Source: Micropruina glycogenica
GTDB lineage: Bacteria; Actinomycetota; Actinomycetes; Propionibacteriales; Propionibacteriaceae
Direction of reading: 5' to 3'
NCBI RefSeq assembly: GCF_900289045.1
Contig: NZ_LT985188.1
Coordinates: 2,170,001 to 2,234,000 of the forward strand
Length of the DNA stretch: 64,000 bases
Shown here: positions 9,740-19,413 of the stretch, one piece after another
Position numbering within the stretch: position 1 is the stretch's first letter
Layout of the letters: each line of letters opens with the position of its first letter
The notes under the pieces: model-generated
What the model was told of the DNA's origin: nothing
What the model saw: the letters and a program-made list of their open reading frames with translations, nothing else
Database searches by the model: none
Made by a program: the position numbers and the translations under genes

Positions 9740-10591
9740 GTGATCGACTCCACCCACTGGCTGCTGACCCTGTCGTGCGACGACCGGCCCGGCATCGTCC
9801 ATGCCGTCACCGGAGCGATCGCCCAGGCCTACGGCAACATCACCGAGTTGCAGCAGTTCAGCTCGGCGGAATCGAACCGGTTCTTCATGCGGGTGCAGGT
9901 GCAGTCGGGCTTCGACCGATCGGTGTTCGAGCGGGCGGTCACCCCGATCGCCGAGTCCATCGGCGCCGACTGGACCCTCGATTTCGTCGGACGCCCCCGG
10001 CGCACGCTGATTCTGGCGTCGAAGATGGGCCACTGCCTCAACGATCTGCTGTTTCGACAGCGCTCCGGCTCGCTGCAGATCGAGGTGCCCCTGATTCTGT
10101 CGAACCACCCCGACCTGCGTGACCTGGCGAACTTCTACGGGGTGGCGTTCGAAGACCATGCGGTGCTGCCCGACACCAAGGCCGCGTTCGAGGCTCGGGT
10201 GCTGCAGACGGTCGAACAGCACGACATCGAACTGGTGGTGCTGGCCCGCTACATGCAGATCCTCTCCCCCGAGCTGTGCGAGAAGCTGGCCGGGCGCGCG
10301 ATCAACATTCATCACTCGTTCTTGCCCGGTTTCAAGGGCGCCAACCCCTACCGGCAGGCGCACGCACGTGGCGTGAAGCTGATCGGCGCGACGGCGCACT
10401 TCGTCACCGGCGATCTCGACGAGGGCCCGATCATCGAGCAGAACGTCCGTCGCGTCGACCACTCGGTGGACGTGCCCGAACTGGTCGAGATCGGGCAGGA
10501 ACAGGAGTCACGCACGCTGACCGACGCAGTGAAGCTGTTCGCCGAGCACCGCATCATGCTCGACGGGCAGCGCACGGTGATCTTCCGCTGA
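9740..10591 (+). CDS. purU: Formyltetrahydrofolate deformylase
   Basis: 283 residues from GTG 9740; the upstream in-frame ATG 9665 lies within the repeat after icd and precedes the conserved start ([20 protein letters not shown]). It hydrolyses 10-formyl-THF to THF and formate, balancing one-carbon pools and feeding formate to purine synthesis. Domains: an N-terminal ACT regulatory domain (residues 7-85) and a formyltransferase-like catalytic domain with [20 protein letters not shown], the catalytic [16 protein letters not shown] (Asn-His-His) and [17 protein letters not shown] with the essential Asp. Length matches the family. Confidence 0.95.
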   Translation: MIDSTHWLLTLSCDDRPGIVHAVTGAIAQAYGNITELQQFSSAESNRFFMRVQVQSGFDRSVFERAVTPIAESIGADWTLDFVGRPRRTLILASKMGHCLNDLLFRQRSGSLQIEVPLILSNHPDLRDLANFYGVAFEDHAVLPDTKAAFEARVLQTVEQHDIELVVLARYMQILSPELCEKLAGRAINIHHSFLPGFKGANPYRQAHARGVKLIGATAHFVTGDLDEGPIIEQNVRRVDHSVDVPELVEIGQEQESRTLTDAVKLFAEHRIMLDGQRTVIFR

Positions 10592-10614
10592 GCCCGCAGG
10601 TACGGCACGTCGTC

Positions 10615-10689
10615 GTCAGCGCGAACGCCGGCATCTCGCGTCACCCCGCCGGCCCTACGCCACGAGATTCCGGCGTACGCCGGAATGAC
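10615..10689. repeat. REP/BIME-like palindromic repeat pair, left unit degenerate
   Basis: Right unit 10664-10689 is, on the minus strand, almost identical to the unit at 7256 (two differences in 26). The left unit (gtcagcgcgaacgccggcatctcg) has diverged. The element sits between purU and the convergent flavoprotein gene and is the only candidate transcription stop between them. Confidence 0.7.
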
Positions 10690-10735
10690 GGGTTACGTTC
10701 GCCGGCATGACCGGCCAAGGGAGTCGCTGGGCGCC

Positions 10736-11371
10736 CTACCTGGTTTCGGAGTAGATGCCCTGCTCATAAGACTGCCCGTAGTACGCCTCCAGTTGCTCCA
10801 ACGTTTCGGGGCTGTCGGGAATCGTTGCCTTGCTGATGGCGGCCACGCTGGGCAGCACGTCCGGCTGCCACGTCTCGTGCTGCCACAGTTGCGAGCGCAT
10901 GAACGCCTTCGCGCAGTGGTAGAACACCTCTTCGATCTCGACCACCAGGGCGAGGATCGGGTGATGGCCCTTGACCACCAGAGCTTCGAAGAAGTCGGCA
11001 TCGCTGACCAGTCGCGCCCGTCCGTTGATGCGCAGCGTGTCGCCTCGTCCGGGCACGAAGAAGTTCAGCCCGACGCGCGGGTTGATAAGCACGTTGTGAT
11101 AGCCGTCCACCCGGCGGTTACCCGGACGTTCGGCGATCGCGATCGTGGTGTCGTCGACGATGTGCACCAGTTGGCCGGGCGGGTCGCCTTTGGGCGAGGC
11201 GTCACAGTGTCCCTGGTCGTCGGCGGTGGCGAGCACGCAGAACGGCGAAGCCGCCAGCCACTCCCGATCGATCGGCAGCAGTGCAGCCCTGACCTTGTTG
11301 GCAGCCCGATACGCCGGCCGACCGACCAGACCCTCGAGTTGTTCGACCGTGGTGAGTTCGCTCCACGTCAT
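10736..11371 (-). CDS. PPOX-class (pyridoxamine 5'-phosphate oxidase-like) FMN-dependent protein
   Basis: 211 residues. A split-barrel flavin-binding fold is indicated by FCVLATADDQGHCDASPKGDPPG near residue 44, RPGNRRVDGYHNVLINPRVGLNFFVPGRGDTLRINGRARL near 82-121 and the late block VEEIFYHCAKAFMRSQLW-like sequence (EIEEVFYHCAKAFMRSQLW). This last block marks the MSMEG_1061/DR_2398-type subfamily of pyridoxamine-phosphate-oxidase-related proteins. Members are thought to bind FMN or F420 and reduce unknown substrates; the sequence does not tell which. Encoded alone, convergent with purU and codirectional with the next phosphoribosyltransferase gene. Confidence 0.85.
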   Translation of the reverse strand: MTWSELTTVEQLEGLVGRPAYRAANKVRAALLPIDREWLAASPFCVLATADDQGHCDASPKGDPPGQLVHIVDDTTIAIAERPGNRRVDGYHNVLINPRVGLNFFVPGRGDTLRINGRARLVSDADFFEALVVKGHHPILALVVEIEEVFYHCAKAFMRSQLWQHETWQPDVLPSVAAISKATIPDSPETLEQLEAYYGQSYEQGIYSETR

Positions 11372-11403
11372 GGCGCGAGCCTACGCCGACGCGGCTTGAG
11401 TGA

Positions 11404-11907
11404 TCAGCCGGCCGTCACCGGAGGCAGCGCCGACCAGGGGAACACGATCCAGGCGTCGGTCTGCTTCCAGGCGAAGTCGACCCGAAACACCGAGGTCGGC
11501 TTGGTGTACAGCACCGCGGTGCGCACTTCGGCACCATTGGCCACCAGTATTTCGATCACCAGTTGCATCGTTCGGCCCGAGTCGGCCACGTCGTCGGCCA
11601 CCAGCACCCGGCGCCCCGCAATGCTCTCGATGTCGAGCAGCGGGGCCAGCAGCACGGGGTCGGGCAGCGTCGTGGCCACGTCGGTGTAGAACTCCACGTT
11701 CATGGCGTCGGCGAGCTTCACCCCCAGCGCATACGCGAGCGCCCCCGCCACCACCAGGCCGCCCCGAGCGACCGCCACGATCACGTCGGGCCGAAACAAG
11801 CTGGCGGCAGCGTGTGCAGCCAGCTCACGGCTCGCGTCGCCGAAGCCCGCCCACGTCAGAATCTCTTTGCCGTCGAGTTCGGACGCCTCCGCGTGGTACG
11901 CCGTCAT
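11404..11907 (-). CDS. Phosphoribosyltransferase domain protein (xanthine/hypoxanthine PRTase-like)
   Basis: 167 residues from ATG 11907 (a GTG nine bases upstream is also open). A type I PRTase fold is shown by DVIVAVARGGLVVAGALAYALG and the PRPP-binding loop RRVLVADDVADSGRTMQLVIE (two Asp followed by the SGRT loop), with a C-terminal IVFPWS typical of Gpt-like enzymes. Family enzymes transfer phosphoribose from PRPP to a purine base in salvage. The base specificity is not clear from sequence; xanthine or guanine is the likely class because of the WIVFPW ending. It precedes the PPOX gene on the same strand with a 32-bp gap. Confidence 0.85.
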   Translation of the reverse strand: MTAYHAEASELDGKEILTWAGFGDASRELAAHAAASLFRPDVIVAVARGGLVVAGALAYALGVKLADAMNVEFYTDVATTLPDPVLLAPLLDIESIAGRRVLVADDVADSGRTMQLVIEILVANGAEVRTAVLYTKPTSVFRVDFAWKQTDAWIVFPWSALPPVTAG

Positions 11908-11945
11908 GCCCGGCACCCTAGCCGAACGGCGCGATCCCCTCTGCC

Positions 11946-14900
11946 CTACAACCGCTTCAGTCCGGTGGCGTCGAGCAGTCGTCCCTGGTCGTCGTACATC
12001 GCCACCGCGACCTGCCCGTTCATGATCGAGCGAATGCGCGATGCCGTCTGCGAGTCGATTCTGAGCGCAACGTACCCCGCCAGCTCGGGGTTGCTCAACA
12101 GCACACTGGCCGGCAGCCCCTTCCAGTCACGGGTCAGGGTGGCAACCTGGCCACCGGTGACCGCCTCGGCATCGAGCCCCAGCCCACCCTTGGCCGACCA
12201 ATGCAGCCGCCAGTTGAGCCCCCTCGGGTCGACGCCGAACGGCAACGCGTCACCGGGGTAGGCGATCACGTTGTCGCGCACCAGCACCGCCTTTGCCACG
12301 GTGAGGTCGGGGGTGGCCGCGGCCTGGGTCACCGACACGGTCACCGCATGCGTCGCCAGGGCGTAGTTGATCGTGACCAGCATGCCGTCGGCGGGCACGT
12401 TCACGGTGACGTTGTCGGCCGGGTAGGACTCATCCCACGACAAGCCGTGAGTCACCTTGAACTCGTAGGTGCCGGCCGGAATCTTCACCGACGCGAAGGT
12501 GTAGGTGCCGTCGCCGTCCAGGTCTTGCAGCCAGGGCCGCATGCAGTCGGGCTGCCAGTCCCCGGGGCAACCGAGCTCGCTTTGGAAGCTGCCCGCCGCG
12601 GTCAGGATCGGGCCCTGGGCGTTGCTCGTCACCCAGTGGGTGGCGTGGTCGTAGTAGAAGTCGACCGTGCCACCCGGAGGCTGGTAGTTGATGTTCGAGC
12701 CGTTACGGGCGCCGCCGGCGCCGTAGTTCTCGTCCCACGTGCCGTTGATCGCGGCCTTGTACTCGTAGTCGCCGGCCGCCACGGGAACGCTCAACTTCCA
12801 GATCTGGTCGTCGGCGTCGAGGGTCAGCTGGGCCTGCGGGCAGGCCGGGAACCAGTTGCCGTCGCCGTTGGGGCCGCCGGTGCAGCCCATCGACGCGTTG
12901 TGCGAACCGGGCACCGACACCGAGTCGGGCTGCTTCTCGGGCGGGTCGTAGCTGATAGTGCTGGGCCCGGTGGTGCCGCCGGCGTCGCCGACGAAGCCGT
13001 ACGTCGAGGTGGCCGAGTAACGCCCCTGCAGGTCTTTGGCCACGACCCGGTACTCCAGCAGCGACCCCTTGGGCATGCCGCTGACGTCTTGGTAGACGCG
13101 GTAGCGCGGGTTGTCGTCGGTGCCGATCAACTTCCAGGCCTGCGTGCCCGCCGGACGGTAGTAGAAGCTCACCTCGGCGAACGAGCCCGTGTTGGCCAAC
13201 GCGACCGACAACTCGGCCCGACCGCCGACCGTGCCCCCCATGGTGGGCGTCAACGGCACGATCACCGGGGCGGCCGAGGCTGCCGGCATGCGCGAACCGG
13301 CCCGGAACACCCTGGTGCTGAGCGCCGGCACCCGCACCGTGACCCGTCCGAACCGGTCGGCGCGCTCATCACCACCGCCGCCGAGCAGCGGGGTGAACCG
13401 ACCGCCCGGGGTGTAGGTGGCGAACGTGGCGGTCTTGGCGGTGGTGGCGTTGTTGGTGACCACCAGGTACTCGCGGTTGGCCGCCTTGTCGATGCGGCTC
13501 ACTGCGAAGATGCCCGCATCAGAGCTGGCGTACCGCTCGATCTGGGCGCCGTCGGCCAGCGCCGGGTGCTTGGCCCGCAGCTTGGCCAGGTCGGCGATCT
13601 GTCGATACAGCGGCGCGTTGGTGTTGTAGCGGTCTTTCGAGCCCGACGCCCCGCCGATGACTTCCTCACTGTTGTACGAAGCGACCTTCGAGGCGAACAT
13701 GTCTTGCCGGGCCGCCTTGTCGCCGCCGGAGCCCTCGAAGCCCTGCTCGTCGCCGTAGTAGACCACGGGCTGGCCGCGGGTGAGATACAGCAGCGAGTTG
13801 GCCAGCTTCAGCCGCGTGAGAGTGTCTTCTTTGCTCACCCCGGACGTGCGCAGCATCATCGCCAGCCGGCCCATGTCGTGGTTACCCAAGAAGGTGGGCA
13901 ACTGGTAGGCGTTGCTGTCGCCGTCGGTGTACCAGTCGTCGCCGGCGTACATGTCGCGAAGGCCCGTGGTGGCCTTGCCCTGCGCGAAGCCCAGCGCCGC
14001 GTTCTGGAACCCGAAGTCGAGCGTGGCCTGCAGCTTGGCCGTGGTCGTGTACTGGCTGGTGAACGTGGGCGAACTGTCGTACACCTCGCCGAACATGAAG
14101 AAGTCGTCGTTACGCGCCTTGGCATGGTTCAGCACCGAGGGAATGAACTGCTGCCAGAACTCGGTGTTGACGTGCTTGACGGTGTCGATGCGAAACCCGT
14201 CGATGCCGAAGTCGGCCCAGGTCTTGTAAATGTTCTCCATGCCCGTGACCACTTCGTGGTTCTCGGTGAACAGGTCGTCCAGCCCCACGAAGTCGCCGTA
14301 GGTGGACGACTCGCCCGCGAAGGTCGAGTTGCCACGGTTGTGGTAGAGCGTCGGGTCGTTCAGCCAGGCCGGCACCTTGACGGTCTTGTCGGCTTCGCTG
14401 CGGAACGTGGGCACGTACGGGAACGAGGTGCCGGCGTCGAGCTTCGGAAAGTCGTCGGTGCCGGCGTAGTCACGGTCATCGAAGTCTTGGCCGCCGGCGG
14501 TCTTGTAGGGCGAGGTTTCTTTGTTGATGTAGCTGTAGTCGCCCGGCTTGGTGTAGTCGATGATGTCGGCGGTGTGGTTGGTGATGATGTCGAAGAACAC
14601 CTTCATGCCCTTGGCGTGCGCCTTGGCGATGAGGTTCTTCATGTCTTGGTTCGTGCCCAGGCGTGGGTCGATCTGGGTGAAATCGGTGATCCAGTAGCCG
14701 TGGTAGCCGGCGCTGACGTCGTTGCCCGCGCCCTGCACCGGGTTGTTCTTGAACGAAGGCGTCAGCCAGATCGCGGTGGTGCCCAGGCCCTTGATGTAGT
14801 CGAGTTTCTGCGTGACGCCCTTGAGGTCGCCGCCGTGGTAGAAGCCCGAGTCGGTGGGGTCGAAACCGGTGGTCAGGCGTCCGCCGGTGAGGCCCCCGTT

Positions 14901-15404
14901 GTCGTTGGACGTGTCGCCGTTGGCGAACCGGTCGGCCATCAGAAAGTAGAACCGCTCCTTGGTCAGCGACTCGCGCAGCGACCCTACGGCCAGCTTTCGG
15001 TCGGCCGCCGAAGTCGAGCGGGGGAGGTCGACGGGCTTCACCGTGACCAGGTGGCTGGTGTCGTCGTAGCTGAACAGCAGCTTGGTGGCCGTGGTGAGGG
15101 CCAGCGGAATGTTGGACGACCCGCCCTGAGCCCCGTAGCTCTCGTCCCAGGAGTGGTTGATCGCCACCTTGAACTCCCACTGCCCCGCCGGAACGGTGAA
15201 GGTGCGGCTGTAGGTGGTGCCCTTCTGCACCAGGTCGGTCTCGGTGCACACCGGCTGCCAGTCGTCGGAGCAGCCGAGCACCTTCTGCAGGCTGCCCACC
15301 AGCGTTGCCGTTCGTTCGGCGGCGCTGGCCGGCACCCCAGCGGTGAACCAACTCACGATCAGGGCGACCACGACGGCCAACACGAGACTCTTGCGACGAT
15401 GCAC
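11946..15404 (-). CDS. Secreted multi-domain GH13 alpha-amylase, apparently the N-terminal half of an amylopullulanase
   Basis: 1152 residues from GTG 15404 (GGGAG five bases upstream; TTG 15422 is the open alternative). A signal peptide covers about residues 1-28 (hydrophobic LVLAVVVALIVSWFTAG, then ASA). Next come an X25-type starch-binding/pullulanase-associated module (about 33-122), a GH13 catalytic barrel (about 143-640) and two more X25 modules (about 860-1035; repeated WDE(N/S)Y motifs). Catalytic regions are intact: DIITNH, GFRIDTVKH (nucleophile Asp407), FMFGEVY (acid/base Glu440) and FLGNHD (Asp510). The last 110 residues resemble the pullulanase N2 domain that normally precedes a second, pullulanase-type catalytic domain; here the protein stops. 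It should cleave alpha-glucans outside the cell. Confidence 0.9.
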   Translation of the reverse strand: MHRRKSLVLAVVVALIVSWFTAGVPASAAERTATLVGSLQKVLGCSDDWQPVCTETDLVQKGTTYSRTFTVPAGQWEFKVAINHSWDESYGAQGGSSNIPLALTTATKLLFSYDDTSHLVTVKPVDLPRSTSAADRKLAVGSLRESLTKERFYFLMADRFANGDTSNDNGGLTGGRLTTGFDPTDSGFYHGGDLKGVTQKLDYIKGLGTTAIWLTPSFKNNPVQGAGNDVSAGYHGYWITDFTQIDPRLGTNQDMKNLIAKAHAKGMKVFFDIITNHTADIIDYTKPGDYSYINKETSPYKTAGGQDFDDRDYAGTDDFPKLDAGTSFPYVPTFRSEADKTVKVPAWLNDPTLYHNRGNSTFAGESSTYGDFVGLDDLFTENHEVVTGMENIYKTWADFGIDGFRIDTVKHVNTEFWQQFIPSVLNHAKARNDDFFMFGEVYDSSPTFTSQYTTTAKLQATLDFGFQNAALGFAQGKATTGLRDMYAGDDWYTDGDSNAYQLPTFLGNHDMGRLAMMLRTSGVSKEDTLTRLKLANSLLYLTRGQPVVYYGDEQGFEGSGGDKAARQDMFASKVASYNSEEVIGGASGSKDRYNTNAPLYRQIADLAKLRAKHPALADGAQIERYASSDAGIFAVSRIDKAANREYLVVTNNATTAKTATFATYTPGGRFTPLLGGGGDERADRFGRVTVRVPALSTRVFRAGSRMPAASAAPVIVPLTPTMGGTVGGRAELSVALANTGSFAEVSFYYRPAGTQAWKLIGTDDNPRYRVYQDVSGMPKGSLLEYRVVAKDLQGRYSATSTYGFVGDAGGTTGPSTISYDPPEKQPDSVSVPGSHNASMGCTGGPNGDGNWFPACPQAQLTLDADDQIWKLSVPVAAGDYEYKAAINGTWDENYGAGGARNGSNINYQPPGGTVDFYYDHATHWVTSNAQGPILTAAGSFQSELGCPGDWQPDCMRPWLQDLDGDGTYTFASVKIPAGTYEFKVTHGLSWDESYPADNVTVNVPADGMLVTINYALATHAVTVSVTQAAATPDLTVAKAVLVRDNVIAYPGDALPFGVDPRGLNWRLHWSAKGGLGLDAEAVTGGQVATLTRDWKGLPASVLLSNPELAGYVALRIDSQTASRIRSIMNGQVAVAMYDDQGRLLDATGLKRL

Positions 15405-15527
15405 GACGGCTCCCTTCGACAACCCCGTTGTGCAACCTAGCGGCCCGCTCTGACAAGAGCTAGAGGCCGGCCCCGCAAGGCGTGGTGATCACGAGACTGT
15501 CGGCGCCGCCGGGCATGGTGTCGTTGC

Positions 15528-15893
15528 ATGAATGCCGATGACCTGCTGACTCGATTGGGCGATGTGCTCAACGGGCACCGCTGGGCGCAACTGCCCATCC
15601 TGTTGCACCCCGACTTCACCTGCCTACTGGTGCACACCGGCGAACGGTTCACCCGTGACGAGTGGGTGCGGTTCAACGCCGAGTACCCGGGCTTTCAGGG
15701 CTACGAACTGGTGGACCGCGTGGTCAGTGGCGACCGGGCTGCCGCCCGTGCCCACGTCACCGGGCTGGTCGCCGGCCGGTTGCGGCATTTCGAGGTGGCC
15801 GAGTTTCTCACCGCGAAGAACGGTCTGATCGCCGACCTCGTCGAGGTGTGGGCCGACCTCGATCAGGCCCCGCCGACCCGTGACAATCGGTGA
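15528..15893 (+). CDS. Small NTF2/SnoaL-like domain protein
   Basis: 121 residues. Helix-rich N-terminus (MNADDLLTRLGDVLNGHRWAQLPILLHPDFTCLLVHTGE) followed by alternating strands (ELVDRVVSGDRAAARAHVTGLVAGRLRHFEVAEFLTAKNGLIADLVEVWADL) is the pattern of the cone-shaped NTF2-like superfamily (SnoaL/DUF4440). Members bind small molecules or act as minor enzymes; nothing in the sequence points to a specific ligand. It is divergent from the amylase gene and its last 31 bases overlap the 3' end of the convergent phosphatase gene. Confidence 0.65.
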   Translation: MNADDLLTRLGDVLNGHRWAQLPILLHPDFTCLLVHTGERFTRDEWVRFNAEYPGFQGYELVDRVVSGDRAAARAHVTGLVAGRLRHFEVAEFLTAKNGLIADLVEVWADLDQAPPTRDNR

Positions 15894-16498
15894 AACCCGT
15901 CGTCGGGATCGTGTTCGGGGTAGTCGATGCCCAGCAGGCGCCAACCGGCGTCGGGATCGCCGTCGGCCACGATCACCGTGGTGTTCGGCAGCCCGCTGGC
16001 ACCCAACTCGACGTGCACCTGCGGCATCACGTGGCCGGCCCACGTGCGAATCGCCGCACCGTGGCTCACGATCAAGGCGGTTTCGTGCCCGGCGTTCGCC
16101 ACCAGCCGCACCGCGTCGCCGAATCGGGCCACGAACTCGTCACCGCTCTCGCCGCCCGGTATGCGGGCCGCCGCATCACCCTGCCCCCACGACCGCAGCA
16201 CCGCCAGATAGCGCTGCAGATCGGCCGACATCTCGTCGTGCCCGCCACCGATCTCACGCAACCCGGGCAGCGTGACGGGTCGCAGCCCACCCGCCGCTGC
16301 CACCGGCGCAGCGGTCTGCACGGCCCGCACCAGATCGGACGAGTACACCCCGCCCAGCCGAGCACCGGCCAGCCGCGCGGCCAGCCGCAACGCCTGGGCG
16401 TGCCCGTACGCGTCCAGTTCGGGGCCCGGTGGCGCGGTGTCGAGCAAGGCTGCGACGTTCGAGGCGGTTCGGGCATGGCGGGCCAACAGCAGACGCAC
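15863..16498 (-). CDS. Histidine phosphatase family protein (phosphoglycerate mutase-like)
   Basis: 211 residues from GTG. The branch-1 histidine phosphatase motifs are visible: [12 protein letters not shown] at residue 3 (the phospho-accepting His lies in RHA rather than the usual RHG), [33 protein letters not shown] with the acid residue, [15 protein letters not shown] and [14 protein letters not shown] with the second catalytic His. Substrate unknown; relatives act on sugar phosphates, mycothiol-pathway or nucleotide-derived phosphates. The gene overlaps the 3' end of the convergent NTF2-like gene by 31 bp. Confidence 0.85.
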   Translation of the reverse strand: MRLLLARHARTASNVAALLDTAPPGPELDAYGHAQALRLAARLAGARLGGVYSSDLVRAVQTAAPVAAAGGLRPVTLPGLREIGGGHDEMSADLQRYLAVLRSWGQGDAAARIPGGESGDEFVARFGDAVRLVANAGHETALIVSHGAAIRTWAGHVMPQVHVELGASGLPNTTVIVADGDPDAGWRLLGIDYPEHDPDDGFHRLSRVGGA

Positions 16499-16569
16499 GA
16501 ACCGAGCCTAATCGGCGGCGCTGCGCTGATAGCGTGAAGCAGTCACCTTTCGCGCAAGGAGAGAAACTC

Positions 16570-17556
16570 GTGAGCACACCAGTCAAGGTCGCCGTCACCG
16601 GTGCCGCCGGCCAGATCTGCTACAGCCTGCTGTTCCGCCTCGCCAGCGGAGCCCTACTCGGCCCCGACCAGCCGGTCGAACTGCGGCTGCTCGAGATCAC
16701 CCCGGCGCTCAAGGCGCTCGAGGGCGTGGTGATGGAACTCGACGACTGCGCCTTCCCCACGTTGGCCAAGGTCGAGATCGGCGACGACCCCAACAAGGTC
16801 TTCGACGGGGTCAACCTGGCCATGCTGGTCGGGGCCCGTCCCCGCACCGCCGGCATGGAGCGCGGCGACCTGCTCAGCGCCAACGGCGCCATCTTCACCG
16901 CCCAGGGCAAGGCGCTCAACGCCGTCGCGGCCGATGACATCAAGGTGCTGGTCACCGGCAACCCGGCCAACACCAACGCCCTGATCGCCATGAAGAACGC
17001 TCCCGACATTCCCACCGAGCGGTTCAACGCGCTCACGCGGCTCGACCACAACCGGGCCATCAGCCAGCTCGCCGCCAAGGCCGGGGTGCCGGTCACTGCC
17101 GTCAAGCAGATGACGATCTGGGGCAACCATTCGGCCACCCAGTACCCCGACGTGTTCAACGCCGAAGTCAACGGCCAGAACGCCGCGGCACTGATCGACG
17201 ACCAGGCGTGGATCGAGAACGACTTCATTCCCACCGTCGCCAAGCGCGGTGCCGCGATCATCGCTGCCCGCGGGTCGAGTTCCGCCGCGTCGGCCGCCAA
17301 CGCCACCATCGAGCACATGCGCGACTGGGTGCTGGGCTCGCCGGCCGGCGACTGGATCTCGGCCGCGGTGCCGTCCGACGGCTCGTACGGGGTGCCCGAG
17401 GGCATCATCAGCTCATTCCCGGTGATCACCTCGGGCGGCACCTGGACCATCGTGCAGGACCTCGACGTCAACGACTTCAGCCGCGCCCGCATCGACGCCT
17501 CGGTCGCCGAACTGCAGGACGAGGCCGCCGCAGTCACCGAGCTCGGGTTGATCTGA
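16570..17556 (+). CDS. mdh: Malate dehydrogenase
   Basis: 328 residues from GTG 16570, placed by an AAGGAGA ribosome binding site 8 bases upstream; the frame is open further upstream but that part has no homology. It interconverts malate and oxaloacetate with NAD in the TCA cycle. Diagnostic blocks: [21 protein letters not shown] (NAD-binding glycine loop, residues 8-28), [22 protein letters not shown] (substrate-binding arginines), [26 protein letters not shown] and [12 protein letters not shown] (catalytic His). This is the mesophilic MDH subgroup shared by Actinobacteria and Proteobacteria. A strong hairpin follows at 17576-17609, so the transcription unit probably ends here. Confidence 0.97.
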   Translation: MSTPVKVAVTGAAGQICYSLLFRLASGALLGPDQPVELRLLEITPALKALEGVVMELDDCAFPTLAKVEIGDDPNKVFDGVNLAMLVGARPRTAGMERGDLLSANGAIFTAQGKALNAVAADDIKVLVTGNPANTNALIAMKNAPDIPTERFNALTRLDHNRAISQLAAKAGVPVTAVKQMTIWGNHSATQYPDVFNAEVNGQNAAALIDDQAWIENDFIPTVAKRGAAIIAARGSSSAASAANATIEHMRDWVLGSPAGDWISAAVPSDGSYGVPEGIISSFPVITSGGTWTIVQDLDVNDFSRARIDASVAELQDEAAAVTELGLI

Positions 17557-17575
17557 ACGCGTCACGCCGCATCGT

Positions 17576-17609
17576 CCACTGTGGTCACCGTTAGCGGTGC
17601 CCACAGTGG
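17576..17609 (+). terminator. Rho-independent-like hairpin after mdh
   Basis: CCACTGTGGTCACCG and CGGTGCCCACAGTGG form a 15-bp stem with a single G-T pair around the loop TTAG, 20 bp after the mdh stop. There is no run of T after it, as is common in high-GC actinobacteria. Confidence 0.75.
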
Positions 17610-17669
17610 GTCAACCTCTGCCGCCACGGGGCTAGGCTCATCAACCACCGTCTCCAGGGAGTGACGCCG

Positions 17670-19391
17670 ATGCCGAACGACTACCAAGGACGCCCCGCGA
17701 CCGCCGGCACCGAGGCCGTCCGAGCGGCGCGCGATTTTCTGTTCGACCACGCCACCGACTACGACGGCGCCGTCGAGGGGTTTCAGTGGCCGCAACTCGA
17801 CCAGTTCAACTTCGCCCTGGAGTGGTTCGACGTGGTGGCGGGCCAGCACCCCGCCCGAGCCGCCGTCACCATCGTCGACGCCGACCTCAACGCCGCCACC
17901 ACCACCTACGGTGAACTGGCCGCACGCTCCGATCAGGTGGCGAACTGGCTGACCGGGCTGGGCGTCCGACGAGGCGACGCGATGATCGTGATGCTCAACA
18001 ACTCCATCGAGTTGTGGCAGATTCTGCTCGGCCTGCTCAAGGTCGGCGCCGTCGCGATTCCCACCTCGACCCTGCTCACCGATGTCGACCTGACGTTTCG
18101 GGTCGACCGCGCCGAGGCCCGGTTCACCATCGCGCCCACCGCGCTGGCCGACCGGTTCACCGGGCTGCCCGCCGACGTCACCCGCATCGGCGTCGGCGAC
18201 CCGACGGACGGCTGGGTCGACTTCGCGGCATCGGCCGATGCCGCCGCCGACTACCAACCCGACGGCCCCACCCCCGCCGACGACACCTGCCTGCTCTACT
18301 TCACCTCGGGCACCACCGCCCGGCCCAAACTGGTGCAGCACACCCAGGTGAGCTACCCCGTCGGCCACCTGTCGACGATGTGGTGGCTGGGCGTGCGCGA
18401 AGGCGACGTACACCTGAACATCAGTTCGCCGGGGTGGGGCAAGCACGCGTGGAGCAACTTCTTCTCGCCGTTCCTGGCCCAGGCCACGGTGTTCATCTTC
18501 AACTACGCCCGCTTCGACGCGGCCGCGCTGATGCGGGTGATGGACACCCACCAGGTCACCACGTTCTGCGCGCCGCCGACGGTGTGGCGCATGCTGATTC
18601 AGGCGGATCTGAATCAGTTGAGCAGGCCGCCCCGCGAACTCGTGGGGGCCGGTGAGCCGCTCAACCCCGAGGTGATCAGCCAGGTGCGTGCGGCCTGGGG
18701 TTCGACCATTCGTGACGGCTTCGGCCAAACCGAAACCACCTGCTGGATCGGCAACTCCCCTGGTCAGCTTGTCAAGGACGGTTCGATGGGCCGTCCGATG
18801 CCCGGCTACACCGTGGTGCTGCTCGACCCGGCGACGGGCGAGCCCAACCCCGACGAGGGTGAGATCTGCCTCGACCTGGCGAAGCGTCCACTCGCCCTGA
18901 TGGGCGGCTACTGGCACGACCCCGACTACACCGCAGAGGCCATGCGCGACGGCTTCTACCATTCGGGCGACATCGCCGGCCGAGACGCCGACGGCTACCT
19001 CACCTACGTCGGACGCGCCGACGACGTGTTCAAGGCGTCCGACTACAAGATCAGCCCGTTCGAACTCGAATCGGTACTGCTCGAACACCCGGCGGTGGCC
19101 GAGGCCGCGGTGGTTCCCAGCCCGCACCCGGTGCGCGCCGCGGTGCCGAAGGCGTACGTGCTGCTCACGTCCGGTTTCGAGGCCGGCACCGACGTGGCTC
19201 GTTCGATCTTCGCCCACGCCAAAGCGAACCTGTCGGGCTTTCAGTTGGTGCGCATCATCGAGTTCACCAACGAGCTACCGAAGACCATTTCGGGCAAGAT
19301 CCGCCGAATCGACCTGCGCACCGCCGAGGCGGCACGCGTCGACAACGGCTCGGACGACACCGACCAGTTCCATTGGCGCGACCACAAGTAG
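17670..19391 (+). CDS. Acyl-CoA synthetase, AMP-binding (acetyl/medium-chain acyl-CoA synthetase-like)
   Basis: 573 residues. I start at ATG 17670 because GGGAG lies 8 bases upstream; GTG 17661 overlaps that site. The ANL-superfamily motifs are complete: A3 YFTSGTTARPKLVQHT at about residue 211 (Ala in the loop where many members have Gly), A5 DGFGQTETTCW, A7 FYHSGDIAGRDADGYLTYVGRADD, A8 FKASDYKISPFELE and A10 Lys in PKTISGKIRR, which adenylates the acid. The enzyme should activate a carboxylic acid to acyl-AMP then acyl-CoA. Length and sequence lie near ACSM/acetyl-CoA-synthetase-like enzymes, but the chain length preferred is not evident. It has its own promoter region after the mdh terminator. 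Confidence 0.88.
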   Translation: MPNDYQGRPATAGTEAVRAARDFLFDHATDYDGAVEGFQWPQLDQFNFALEWFDVVAGQHPARAAVTIVDADLNAATTTYGELAARSDQVANWLTGLGVRRGDAMIVMLNNSIELWQILLGLLKVGAVAIPTSTLLTDVDLTFRVDRAEARFTIAPTALADRFTGLPADVTRIGVGDPTDGWVDFAASADAAADYQPDGPTPADDTCLLYFTSGTTARPKLVQHTQVSYPVGHLSTMWWLGVREGDVHLNISSPGWGKHAWSNFFSPFLAQATVFIFNYARFDAAALMRVMDTHQVTTFCAPPTVWRMLIQADLNQLSRPPRELVGAGEPLNPEVISQVRAAWGSTIRDGFGQTETTCWIGNSPGQLVKDGSMGRPMPGYTVVLLDPATGEPNPDEGEICLDLAKRPLALMGGYWHDPDYTAEAMRDGFYHSGDIAGRDADGYLTYVGRADDVFKASDYKISPFELESVLLEHPAVAEAAVVPSPHPVRAAVPKAYVLLTSGFEAGTDVARSIFAHAKANLSGFQLVRIIEFTNELPKTISGKIRRIDLRTAEAARVDNGSDDTDQFHWRDHK

Positions 19392-19413
19392 GCCGCAACA
19401 AAGCCTGACCCCG

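Noticed and set aside
12201-15440. A 1079-codon open frame on the plus strand opposite the amylase gene
   Set aside because: Its product is Arg/Gly/Val/His repeats with no family features; it is the antisense shadow of a GC-rich gene whose own strand has a signal peptide and all GH13 motifs.
17562-19217. A 551-codon frame opposite the acyl-CoA synthetase gene
   Set aside because: Composition typical of an antisense frame and it would run through the mdh terminator.
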